Source: an uncultured Eubacteriales bacterium (GTDB lineage Bacteria; Bacillota_A; Clostridia; Peptostreptococcales; Anaerovoracaceae). Taken from it: 12,832 nt of DNA. The DNA lies in the NCBI GenBank assembly GCA_902790885.1, contig CADATR010000050.1, positions 1-12,832 on the forward strand, written 5' to 3'. The position numbers were made by a program, and so were the translations under genes. The notes beneath the pieces are model-generated. The model was not told the origin of the DNA. It was given only the letters and a program-made list of their open reading frames with translations, and ran no database searches. Positions 1 through 8,084 of this stretch are shown one piece after another (position 1 is the first letter of the stretch; every line of letters starts with the position of its first letter).

Positions 1-387
1 TCGAGATGCTTTGAGCCTGACGCGCCTAACTTCACGCCGCGCATAAGCGCAGAGGCCGTGTTCGGCGATGAGGGAGCATTCAAATACAGGATGAGCATAC
101 TCAAGAGCGCTGATGCTGAAGGAAGCGCCTGCAACCGTTTCGGATATGATTACGCGCCGGTCAGCGGCGTCGGACATTTCATCCATACGTATGAGCACGA
201 CGGGAATCCTCTCCCTACATTCAGGGGCGAGCCGGAGCGTGTGGCGATACCGGATGATATCGACGCATTCACGGATGAGATTTGGGGCGCGCTCGACGAG
301 GAGAACAAGATCTCACTCTACGTGCGCTACACAGACCTCGCAAGCGGCAAGGCAGAGAGCCGCCTGCTGAATAAAAATCAGCAGTGA
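1..387 (+). CDS. purO: IMP cyclohydrolase (PurO/COG3363 type), 3' part
   Basis: This is the C-terminal ~128 residues of a gene that begins before the window. The frame is open from base 1 and ends at TGA 385-387. Family knowledge: this enzyme closes FAICAR to IMP, the last step of purine synthesis, in the cytoplasm. The motif PNFTPRIS near the left edge, the FGYDYAPVSGVGHFIHTYEHDG stretch in pieces (GVGHFIHTY, then DGNPLPTF) and an acidic C-terminal domain resemble the stand-alone archaeal/clostridial IMP cyclohydrolase rather than the N-terminal domain of bifunctional PurH. The downstream gene encodes only the transformylase half, so the two together replace a classical PurH. Because the N-terminus is not visible, start, total length and ribosome site cannot be judged. 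I recognise the family from residue patterns only. Confidence 0.82.
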   Translation, partial: SRCFEPDAPNFTPRISAEAVFGDEGAFKYRMSILKSADAEGSACNRFGYDYAPVSGVGHFIHTYEHDGNPLPTFRGEPERVAIPDDIDAFTDEIWGALDEENKISLYVRYTDLASGKAESRLLNKNQQ

Positions 388-389
388 TC

Positions 390-626
390 GCCTGCAGCAC
401 TAACAAAAGGTAACGACAAATAAAGAGCGCCTTGGAATGGCTGAGCCGGGCAGGATCCGGATCATAAATAAAGAAGCGCAGGCGGCCGGAAACATATACG
501 GCGAGGACAAGATTCTGAGCGGAATACCGACAGCATGCATTCTGCCGGGAAACGCATAAGTAACAGCCTGTGGCTTTAACAGAAGATAACGACAAATGAA
601 GAGCGCCTTGGAATGGACGAGCCGGA
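390..626 (+). repeat. Degenerate direct repeat pair in the purO-purH gap
   Basis: The 284-base gap 388-671 contains two copies of a ~61-base unit, 390-450 and 566-626, offset by exactly 176 bases. The core 401-450 versus 577-626 matches at 44 of 50 positions and shares the 17-base block GAGCGCCTTGGAATGGN..GAGCCGG in pieces. Upstream of the core both begin GCCTG. A third, shorter echo starting GCCTG lies at 644-663, just before the purH ribosome site. Copy 2 is followed by a 6-bp inverted repeat, GCCGGA 621-626 with TCCGGC 634-639, 32 bases upstream of purH. No transposase or terminator T-run is present. It could be a duplicated regulatory leader or a decayed gene duplication; I cannot tell which. 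Confidence 0.7.
437..559 (+). other. Possible 40-codon small ORF inside the repeat region
   Basis: An ATG at 437 opens a 40-codon frame ending TAA 557-559 (begins MAEPGRIRIINKEAQ). The second repeat copy also places an ATG in the same spot, at 613, opening a 13-codon frame that begins MDEPDIVSG and ends at 652-654. Both starts sit at the same point of the repeat unit. Against real coding: the ribosome site is weak in both (AAGAG about 10 bases upstream), I do not recognise the peptide, and it is shorter than chance can exclude. It may be an upstream ORF, a gene remnant, or nothing. Confidence 0.2.
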
Positions 627-671
627 TATAGTTTCCGGCAACAGCCTGCGCTAAATACAGGAGAACAGAGA

Positions 672-1856
672 ATGAAGGAATTCGAACTCAAATACGGCTG
701 CAACCCGAACCAGAAGCCCGCGAGAATATTCATGGAAGGCGGCGCCGAGCTGCCGCTTGAAGTCCTCAACGGAAGGCCGGGATATATCAATTTTCTGGAC
801 GCGCTGAATTCATGGCAGCTCGTCCGGGAGCTTAAAGAAGCTCTCGGTCTGCCGGCTGCCGCTTCATTCAAGCATGTCAGCCCGGCAGGCGCCGCCGTCG
901 GACTGCCTCTTTCAGATAAGATGAAAAAGGCGTGCTTTGTAGACGATATCGAGGGCCTTGATGATTCGCCTCTCGCCTGTGCGTACGCCAGGGCAAGGGG
1001 AACGGACCGCATGTGCTCGTTCGGCGACTGGATCGCGCTTTCGGATGTCTGCGACGAAACGACAGCCCGCATCATCAAGCGCGAGGTCTCTGACGGAGTC
1101 ATTGCGCCGGGATACACCGACGAAGCACTTGAGCTCCTCAGGCAGAAGAAAAAGGGCGGCTACAACATCGTTCAGATCGACCCGGATTATCTGCCGCCTG
1201 AGAAAGAAACGAAGCAGGTATTTGGCGTGACCTTTGAGCAGGGCCACAACTTCTTCAGGATCGACCGAGAGCTTCTCTCGAACGTTGTGACAGAAAAGAA
1301 GGATCTTCCGGAGGAAGCGGTCCGCGATCTGATCGTGGCACTGATAACGCTCAAATATACACAGTCGAACTCCGTCTGCTACGCGCATGACGGACAGGCT
1401 ATAGGCGTCGGAGCCGGCCAGCAGTCGAGAGTACACTGCACAAGGCTCGCGGGCGGCAAGGCAGACACATGGTTCCTGCGCATGCACGACAAGGTGCTCA
1501 ATCTGCCGTTCAAAGACGAGATAAGGCGTCCTGACAGAGACAATGTCATAGACGCTTACATAAACAAGAATGAAGAGGACTGCTGCGCCGACGGAGTGTG
1601 GCAGAAGTATTTCACGGAGCAGCCTGAGCGCTTCACTGACGAGGAGCAGAGGGCGTACCTCGATTCCATAAGCGGAGTATCGTGCGGATCAGATGCGTTC
1701 TTCCCGTTCTTCGACAACGTGCAGAGAGCAGCTGCATCCGGAGTGAGCTATATCGCACAGCCGGGCGGTTCGATCCGCGATGACGCAGTGATCGAGTGCT
1801 GCAACGAGCTGGGAATAGCGATGGCATTCACCGGCATGCGCCTCTTCCACCATTAA
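672..1856 (+). CDS. purH: AICAR transformylase (PurH C-terminal-domain type), stand-alone
   Basis: The enzyme transfers the formyl group of 10-formyl-tetrahydrofolate to AICAR to give FAICAR, the penultimate purine step. The 394-residue protein has no IMP cyclohydrolase (MGS-like) domain. It begins directly with the transformylase signature KYGCNPNQKPARIF (residues ~7-20) and carries SFKHVSPAGAAVG, in which Lys67-His68 match the catalytic Lys-His pair of the family. Later motifs include NSVCYAHDGQAIGVGAGQQSR and the C-terminal AQPGGSIRDD. AGGAG at 659-663 lies 8 bases before the ATG, which supports this start. Upstream is a purO-type cyclohydrolase, so the pair performs the two PurH activities as separate proteins. 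The ~390-residue length fits the clostridial stand-alone form. Nothing appears missing. Confidence 0.93.
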   Translation: MKEFELKYGCNPNQKPARIFMEGGAELPLEVLNGRPGYINFLDALNSWQLVRELKEALGLPAAASFKHVSPAGAAVGLPLSDKMKKACFVDDIEGLDDSPLACAYARARGTDRMCSFGDWIALSDVCDETTARIIKREVSDGVIAPGYTDEALELLRQKKKGGYNIVQIDPDYLPPEKETKQVFGVTFEQGHNFFRIDRELLSNVVTEKKDLPEEAVRDLIVALITLKYTQSNSVCYAHDGQAIGVGAGQQSRVHCTRLAGGKADTWFLRMHDKVLNLPFKDEIRRPDRDNVIDAYINKNEEDCCADGVWQKYFTEQPERFTDEEQRAYLDSISGVSCGSDAFFPFFDNVQRAAASGVSYIAQPGGSIRDDAVIECCNELGIAMAFTGMRLFHH

Positions 1857-1970
1857 GATGGTGCATATAACAGCATTTTCTATCGGATAATACACCGGTA
1901 TTCTGAATGGTACTTCTTTCAGGATGAGCATCAGATGAGAGAAGTATTTGCGGACTGAAAGGGGCAAAGG

Positions 1971-3163
1971 ATGGACATTCTCGTAATCGGCGGGGGCGGC
2001 CGCGAGCACGCCATTATAAAGAAACTTAGAGAAAACGCGGAAGTGGACAAGATCTACGCGCTGCCTGGCAACGGCGGGATAGGCCTGACTACGCAGTCGT
2101 GGCGCCTGACGATCCGCTCGTTATGGGCTGTGTGGATGAGCTGACCAACATCGGCATACCGTGCTTTGGGCCGAACGCAGCTGCCGCGATCATTGAGGGC
2201 AGCAAGGTGTTCTCGAAAAACCTCATGAAAAAGTACGGAATACCGACAGCGCGCTATCAGACCTTCGACAACATCAATGATGCGCTTTACTACCTTGAGA
2301 GCGCACCTGTACCGACGGTCATCAAGGCGGACGGACTGGCTCTCGGCAAGGGAGTAGTCATTGCCGAGACCCGCGAGGATGCTGTCGATGCTGTAAAATC
2401 GATGATGGAGGATCACAAATTCGGAGAGAGCGGCGACCGAATCGTCATAGAGGAATTCCTCGAAGGGCCTGAGGTGTCGGTGCTCGCATTCACAGACGGC
2501 AAGACCATAGTCCCGATGATAAGCTCGATGGATCATAAGCGCGCAGGCGACGGTGACACCGGGCTCAACACGGGCGGCATGGGCACCGTCGCCCCGAATC
2601 CGTATTACACGGATTCGGCCGCGGCACGATGCATGGAAGAGATATTCGTGCCGACGATGCGCGCGATGAACGCCGAAGGCCGCACCTTCAAGGGCTGCCT
2701 GTACTTCGGCCTCATGCTTACCGAAAAAGGGCCTAAGGTGATCGAGTACAACTGCAGGTTCGGCGATCCTGAGGCGCAGGTGGTGCTTCCGCTCCTCGAC
2801 ACTGATCTGCTGACAATAATGAAGGCCGTCACAGAGGAGAGGCTGTCAGAGGTGGATGTAAAATGGAAAGACGGCAACGCATGCTGCGTCATTGCCGCTT
2901 CGGACGGATACCCTGTCAGTTATGAAAAGGGATATGAGATAGAAATACCGGAGGATGTGCTTCCGAACGTATATGTGGCGGGCGCTGTCGAAGAAGAAGG
3001 CAGGCTGCTCACATCGGGCGGAAGGGTGCTCGGAGTCACGGCCGTTGAGCCGACTCTGGCTGAGGCCATAGAGGCATCGTACGACATGCTCGACAGAATA
3101 GATTTTGCAAACAAATATTACAGGGCAGATATAGGACAGAGAGCTTTGAAAGCTGTCAGATAA
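1971..3163 (+). pseudogene. purD: Phosphoribosylamine-glycine ligase, internal deletion plus frameshift
   Basis: PurD joins phosphoribosylamine and glycine using ATP (GAR synthetase). The start ATG 1971, behind GGGG at 1961-1964, begins a good N-terminus: [15 protein letters not shown], then ALPGNGGI ending at codon 37 (2079-2081). That frame then reads unrelated residues and stops at 2142-2144. A second frame picks up the family sequence from GAC 2087 ([12 protein letters not shown]) and runs intact to TAA 3161-3163 with the ATP-grasp motifs IKADGLALGKGVV, MDHKRA, NTGGMGTVAPNPYY and EYNCRFGDPEAQVV. In relatives known to me about 26 residues lie between PGNGGI and DYAVVAPDD. Here only five bases remain, so roughly 73 bases seem lost. 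The missing part belongs to the N-terminal domain. A native deletion or an assembly/sequencing error are both possible. The downstream fragment could in principle start at GTG 2099 or ATG 2123 but lacks a clear ribosome site. Confidence 0.85.
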
Positions 3164-3174
3164 AGGAGCAAAGA

Positions 3175-6100
3175 ATGGTCTACAGGATCTACGTAGAGAA
3201 AAAAGAAGGACTTGCGAATGACGCGGCTGCGCTCAGGAACGAAGTGAAGACGCTTCTCGGCATCGATCGTGTCACAGACGCAAGAGTCATAAACAGATAT
3301 GATGTTGAAAACATCGACGAGGCGCTGTTCGCGGACTGCAGGTGGAAGGTCTTCGCTGAGCCGCAGCTCGACAATACGGCTGACTCGCTCGAGGAGCTGA
3401 CAGGACTCTTCCTCGACGGCAACGGCTATGCTTATGAAGACGAGGAAAGAGAGGTAAGAAAGGCCTTCGTATTCGCCGTTGAGGCTCTCCCGGGGCAGTA
3501 CGACCAGCGCGCGGATTCAGCGGAGCAGTGCGTGCAGATAATAAGCCGCGGAGAAAGGCCGACCGTAAGGTACGCGAGAGTCTATGTGCTCTTCGGCGAC
3601 CTGATGCCAGCAGACATCGACGCGGTGATGAGTTATCTGATCAATCCGGTCGAGTCGAGACAGGCTTCTCTTGACAAGCCTGAGACTCTCGAAATGCACT
3701 ACGATATTCCTACAGAGGTGAAGGTGCTCGAGGGCTTCAACAACATGACAGATGCCCAGATAAGAGGCACCATCAGTACGATGGGTCTGGCCATGGACGA
3801 GGCTGACCTCAAGATGTGCGTGGAGTACTTCCGCGATGTTGAGCAGAGAGACCCGACTATCACAGAGCTTCGCATGATCGACACCTACTGGTCTGATCAC
3901 TGCAGGCACACGACTTTCAACACCGTGATCGACAGCGTCACATTTGAAGATCCGCTGCTCGAGAAGGCCTACAAGGATTATCTCGCAGTCAGAAAGGAAC
4001 TCCGCAGGAACAAGCCTGTAACGCTGATGGATATCGCGACCATCGCCGTAAGGCATCTGAAGAGAGCCGGCAAGCTCGACAAACTCGATGAGTCCGAAGA
4101 GATCAACGCATGCACGGTCATGATCAACGTTGAAGTCGACGGCGAGAACGAGCCGTGGCTGCTCCTCTTCAAGAATGAGACACACAATCACCCAACCGAG
4201 ATAGAGCCGTTCGGCGGAGCGGCCACATGCCTCGGCGGATGCATCAGAGACCCGCTGTCGGGCAGGGCATACGCTTACTCAGCCATGAGAGTCACAGGCG
4301 CGGCAGATCCGCTGCAGCCTGTGTCCGAGACACTGCCGGGCAAGCTGCCGCAGAGATCTATCACTACGACGGCGGCAAAGGGATATTCGAGCTACGGAAA
4401 CCAGATAGGACTGTGCACGGGCATCGTCGATGAGATCTATCATCCGGGATACGCAGCGAAGCGCATGGAAGTCGGCGCTGTCATGGCGGCCGCTCCTGCG
4501 GTAAACGTCAGAAGAGAACGCCCGGAGCCGGGAGATGTTGTAATGCTTCTCGGCGGCTCCACCGGACGTGACGGAATCGGCGGAGCTACAGGCTCGTCGA
4601 AGGCGCACGACGTGCACTCGGTAGAGACCTGCGGCGCTGAGGTGCAGAAGGGCAACGCGCCTGAGGAGCGCAAGATACAGAGGCTCTTCCGCGACGGTGT
4701 TGCCACACGCATGATCAAGAGATGCAACGACTTCGGAGCGGGCGGAGTCAGCGTCGCCATAGGCGAGCTGGCCGACGGCCTTGAGATCGATCTCGACGCT
4801 GTGCCGAAGAAGTACGAAGGCCTTGACGGAACAGAGCTCGCCATAAGCGAATCCCAGGAGAGGATGGCGTGCGTGATCTCGGCCGAAAACGAGAAGCTCT
4901 TCAGAGTGATCGCTGCCGGCGAGAATCTCCAGTGCGTAAAGGTGGCTGTAGTCACCGAGGAGCCGCGCCTGGTTATGAACTGGAACGGTAAAAAGATAGT
5001 GGATATCTCCAGGGAATTCCTCAATTCCAACGGAGCTGACAAGCATATAGACATAGTGCCTGAGGCACCGCGTGACTGGCAGTCGACAAGCATGTACCGC
5101 AGCGACAGAAGCTTCATGGCGGGAATGTACCGCGTGGCTTCCGATCTCAACACCTGCTCAAAGCAGGGACTGTCGCAGCGCTTCGACTCCACCATCGGAT
5201 CGGGCACGGTGCTGATGCCTTTCGGAGGCGTCAACCAGATAACGCCTATCCAGGCGATGGTCCACAAGATACCGCTCGAGCAGGGAGAGACAGATGACTG
5301 CTCGCTCATGGCCTGGGGCTACAATCCTTATATATCCGAGGCATCGCCTTACCATGGCGCTTACCTCGCGGTAGTCGAATCGGTAGCGAAACTGATAGCG
5401 ACAGGAGCTTCCTTCAGGGAAGTATACCTTTCATTCCAGGAGTATTTCGGATCGCCTAAACAGGACGGAGCAAGATGGGGCAAGCCTCTCGCAGCTCTGC
5501 TCGGAGCGTTCGAAGCCCAGATGGGACTCGGTGTAGGAGCCATAGGAGGCAAGGACTCCATGAGCGGCACCTTCGAGGATCTTGACGTTCCTCCTACACT
5601 CATCTCGTTCGCGGTCACCATGGGAAAGGCCGGAAACATCGTTTCGCCTGAGTTCAAGAAGGCCGGCCACAGAGTCGTGCTGTTTAAGCCATATGTCGAT
5701 GAAACGGGCGCAGGAGCAGGCAGGGGACTTCCGCAGGCAGGCTCGCTCATAAGGCTGTGGGATAAAGCATACGAACTTATATCCTCCGGACAGGCTGTCG
5801 CGGCATATACTCCGGGCATCGGGGGCGTAGCTGAGGCAGTTATGAAGATGAGCTACGGCAACGGCATTGGATTCACCTTCGAGAAGACAGATCTCAGCAG
5901 CATCTTCGGATATTGCTATGGCGGCATGGTGCTCGAGGTAACAGACAATGCGGATATCAGCGGACTCTCCTTCGATGTGGAGCTTCTCGGACGCACGACT
6001 GCAGAGAGAAAGATCACATATGGCGCTGAGAGCGTTGGGCTCGCTGAACTGCTCGGACTCTATCAGGGCAGGCTCGAGACTGTATTCCCAACCCTGGCGG

Positions 6101-6972
6101 CGGGAATGACGGGCCCGGTAAGCAACGTGGAATACAAAGCGCGCAGCTGGAACACCCCGGTGTTCAAGCGCGCCGAGCCTAAGGTGCTCATACCGGTATT
6201 CCCGGGCACAAACTGCGAATATGACAGCGCACGCGCGGTGCGCGAGGCAGGCGGCAGACCTGAGATAATGGTCATCAAGAACCGCAGCTCCGATGAGATC
6301 GCGAGGTCGGTAGAGGCGTTCGCCGCGTCGCTGAAAGAAACTCAGATCGTATTCATACCGGGCGGATTCTCCGGCGGAGATGAGCCTGACGGTTCGGCGA
6401 AATTCATCAACGCGTTCTTCAGGAACGCTGCTGTGACGGAGGGCGTCACGGAGCTCCTGGATAAAAACGACGGACTCATGTGCGGCATCTGCAATGGGTT
6501 CCAGGCGCTTATCAAGCTGGGCCTCGTGCCATACGGAAAGATCATCGATACTGATGAGAACTGCCCGACTCTTACGTACAATACGCTGGGCAGTCACCAG
6601 TCGAAGATAGTCCGCGTGAGAGTCGCTTCAAACAAGTCGCCATGGCTGAGATCCTGCAATACAGGTGATATCTACTCAGTGCCTGTATCGCACGGTGAGG
6701 GCAGATTCATCGCGCCTGACGATGTCATAAAGAACCTCGTGAGCATGGGACAGATAGCTACCCAGTACGTTGACCTCGACGGCAATGCGTCATCGGACAT
6801 CCTGTTCAACCCGAACGGTTCCATGATGGCTGTAGAAGGAATCACATCGCCTGACGGCAGGGTCTTCGGAAAGATGGGCCACGCTGAGAGAGTGGGCAGG
6901 AACCTGTATAAGAACGTTCCGGGCGAGTACTTCATGAACATGTTTGAAAGCGGAATCAGATATTTCAAATAG
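3175..6972 (+). CDS. purL: Phosphoribosylformylglycinamidine synthase, long single-chain form
   Basis: This ATP- and glutamine-dependent enzyme converts FGAR to FGAM in purine synthesis. The 1265 residues match the large fused form (PurS-like, two AIRS-like halves, glutaminase). Residues 1-~160 are the PurS-like part. YWSDHCRHTTF begins at 238 and FKNETHNHPTEIEPFGG near 332. GGSTGRDGIGGATG lies at ~460, GGKDSMSG at 791-798, and the glutamine amidotransferase domain runs from ~1003 (PVFPGTNCEYD) to the end. Nucleophile Cys1106 lies in GICNGFQ, with His1173 and Glu1175 in SHGEGRF completing the triad. AGGAG at 3164-3168, one base after the purD stop, sits 6 bases before the ATG. The gene is therefore tightly coupled to purD but has its own ribosome site. 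All key residues seen are present. Confidence 0.96.
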   Translation: MVYRIYVEKKEGLANDAAALRNEVKTLLGIDRVTDARVINRYDVENIDEALFADCRWKVFAEPQLDNTADSLEELTGLFLDGNGYAYEDEEREVRKAFVFAVEALPGQYDQRADSAEQCVQIISRGERPTVRYARVYVLFGDLMPADIDAVMSYLINPVESRQASLDKPETLEMHYDIPTEVKVLEGFNNMTDAQIRGTISTMGLAMDEADLKMCVEYFRDVEQRDPTITELRMIDTYWSDHCRHTTFNTVIDSVTFEDPLLEKAYKDYLAVRKELRRNKPVTLMDIATIAVRHLKRAGKLDKLDESEEINACTVMINVEVDGENEPWLLLFKNETHNHPTEIEPFGGAATCLGGCIRDPLSGRAYAYSAMRVTGAADPLQPVSETLPGKLPQRSITTTAAKGYSSYGNQIGLCTGIVDEIYHPGYAAKRMEVGAVMAAAPAVNVRRERPEPGDVVMLLGGSTGRDGIGGATGSSKAHDVHSVETCGAEVQKGNAPEERKIQRLFRDGVATRMIKRCNDFGAGGVSVAIGELADGLEIDLDAVPKKYEGLDGTELAISESQERMACVISAENEKLFRVIAAGENLQCVKVAVVTEEPRLVMNWNGKKIVDISREFLNSNGADKHIDIVPEAPRDWQSTSMYRSDRSFMAGMYRVASDLNTCSKQGLSQRFDSTIGSGTVLMPFGGVNQITPIQAMVHKIPLEQGETDDCSLMAWGYNPYISEASPYHGAYLAVVESVAKLIATGASFREVYLSFQEYFGSPKQDGARWGKPLAALLGAFEAQMGLGVGAIGGKDSMSGTFEDLDVPPTLISFAVTMGKAGNIVSPEFKKAGHRVVLFKPYVDETGAGAGRGLPQAGSLIRLWDKAYELISSGQAVAAYTPGIGGVAEAVMKMSYGNGIGFTFEKTDLSSIFGYCYGGMVLEVTDNADISGLSFDVELLGRTTAERKITYGAESVGLAELLGLYQGRLETVFPTLAAGMTGPVSNVEYKARSWNTPVFKRAEPKVLIPVFPGTNCEYDSARAVREAGGRPEIMVIKNRSSDEIARSVEAFAASLKETQIVFIPGGFSGGDEPDGSAKFINAFFRNAAVTEGVTELLDKNDGLMCGICNGFQALIKLGLVPYGKIIDTDENCPTLTYNTLGSHQSKIVRVRVASNKSPWLRSCNTGDIYSVPVSHGEGRFIAPDDVIKNLVSMGQIATQYVDLDGNASSDILFNPNGSMMAVEGITSPDGRVFGKMGHAERVGRNLYKNVPGEYFMNMFESGIRYFK

Positions 6973-6979
6973 GATCAGT

Positions 6980-7032
6980 GCTGTGGAGTGCCCGGCTCGA
7001 GGCTCGCAAGTCTCGCCTCGCAGCTCCACAGC
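6980..7032 (+). terminator. Large two-tier hairpin after purL
   Basis: Seven bases after the purL stop, a 9-bp perfect stem (GCTGTGGAG 6980-6988 with CTCCACAGC 7024-7032) encloses a second 6-bp stem (CGAGGC 6998-7003 with GCCTCG 7015-7020). No T-run follows (AATTATTATAAAG), so it is not a classical intrinsic terminator. It may protect the 3' end of the purine transcript or act with the next hairpin. Confidence 0.5.
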
Positions 7033-7053
7033 TGAATTATTATAAAGAAAAAT

Positions 7054-7085
7054 GCTGCTCCGGGATGATCTCCGGGTGCGGCTTT
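7054..7085 (+). terminator. Second, imperfect hairpin with short T-tract
   Basis: GCTGCTCCGGGA 7054-7065 can pair with TCCGGGTGCGGC 7071-7082 over a 5-base loop, with one G-U and two mismatches. It is preceded by an A-run and followed by TTT. This resembles a weak intrinsic terminator separating the purine operon from the next gene, and its end lies 20 bases before the next ATG. Confidence 0.35.
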
Positions 7086-7105
7086 GGTAATAAAAGGGTA
7101 AAGAC

Positions 7106-8074
7106 ATGTTAGGAAAAACCAATATTTCTAACAGAATAATCTGGATACTGCTCGCGTTCTTCGGATGGTACATCCTGATGGGCGAGATCTTCATGATAAT
7201 GTTCGAAAAGCTCATAAGAGCAGTGTTCAAAGATCCGTCCGCAGGCTTGTTATTTGTCAATGAGTTCTACGCGCCGCTGTTTGCGTCTTGCCTGTTCTTC
7301 GTTGTGATGTGCCTTCTGGTAAAAAAGAACCGTTTCATGATCGGGATCGTCAGACCGACGCGCGACGGGCGCAGCATGAAAATGCTGGGCTTTGGAATAC
7401 TGCTCGGCTTCCTGACCAATTTTTTCTGCATACTCTGCGCACTGCTGCACGGAGACATAAAGCTTTACCTTGATTTCTCCGCAGCGGAGATACCTCTGAT
7501 GATATACGCGTTCATATGCGTGTTCTTTCAGAGCACTTCGGAGGAGCTCTGGTGCAGGACCTTCATGTATGAGAGGATCAACGTGCACTATCCTCTGTGG
7601 GTGGCGATCGTAGTGAACGGTACTGTTTTCGGACTGCTGCACAGCTTCAACACGGGCATTACAGTCCTGGCTATGGCAGACCTGATCATCTGCGGCCTGG
7701 CTTACTCGCTGCTTCGCTGGTACTCCGGCAGCATATGGACGTGCTTCGGTATACACACGATGTGGAACTTCACCCAGAACTTTCTTTTCGGACTGCCTAA
7801 CAGCGGGCTTGTTTCGGAGGCTTCGGTGTTCCATCTTGACGCATCAACGGGCATAAGCAATCTGTTCTACAGCTATGAATTCGGTGTTGAGGGAGCTGTC
7901 CCGGCGGTATTCATAGACCTTGTGCTTGCCGGCGTGATCATATATCTCGCAAAAAGGGACGGACGCCTTCACGAACTGTTCGAGAGCAGGGAGTCGAAGG
8001 GAGAGATGCCGGTACTGCCTGCGAAGGAGCCGGAAACGGCGACAGTTGAGTTTCCTGTAACTGAAGACAAATGA
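7106..8074 (+). CDS. CPBP-family intramembrane glutamic-type metalloprotease (Abi/CAAX-like)
   Basis: The 322-residue multi-pass membrane protein has about eight hydrophobic segments, near residues 10-33, 48-70, 88-113, 126-142, 162-180, 186-204, 207-226 and 255-280. All three CPBP (type II CAAX prenyl endopeptidase/Abi) motifs are seen: EELWCR at 146-151 (EExxxR), FGLLH at 175-179 (FxxxH) and HTMWN at 217-221 (HxxxN). The catalytic glutamates and metal/water-binding histidines are therefore intact. The C-terminal ~35 residues are charged and Pro/Glu-rich, likely a cytoplasmic tail. AAAGGG at 7093-7097 precedes the ATG. Bacterial members have been linked to bacteriocin immunity or processing and to membrane-protein cleavage. 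No bacteriocin or prenylated substrate is visible here, so the substrate is unknown. The stop is 10 bases before the next gene, suggesting co-transcription. Confidence 0.88.
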   Translation: MLGKTNISNRIIWILLAFFGWYILMGEIFMIMFEKLIRAVFKDPSAGLLFVNEFYAPLFASCLFFVVMCLLVKKNRFMIGIVRPTRDGRSMKMLGFGILLGFLTNFFCILCALLHGDIKLYLDFSAAEIPLMIYAFICVFFQSTSEELWCRTFMYERINVHYPLWVAIVVNGTVFGLLHSFNTGITVLAMADLIICGLAYSLLRWYSGSIWTCFGIHTMWNFTQNFLFGLPNSGLVSEASVFHLDASTGISNLFYSYEFGVEGAVPAVFIDLVLAGVIIYLAKRDGRLHELFESRESKGEMPVLPAKEPETATVEFPVTEDK

Positions 8075-8084
8075 GGTTAAGAAA

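Noticed and set aside
1911..1946. Inverted repeat TACTTCT / AGAAGTA between purH and purD as a terminator
   Set aside because: The loop is 22 bases long and no T-run follows, and the operon continues; probably chance or minor mRNA structure.
2076..2090. Programmed ribosomal frameshift in purD
   Set aside because: No slippery heptamer is visible, and about 26 family residues are missing as well, so a shift alone would not restore the enzyme.
5431..6597. 388-residue open frame on the - strand opposite purL
   Set aside because: It is antisense to an intact, motif-rich PurL, has no recognisable domain, and reflects codon bias of the sense gene. The same applies to the other long antisense frames at 269-1117, 912-1487 and 4279-5309.
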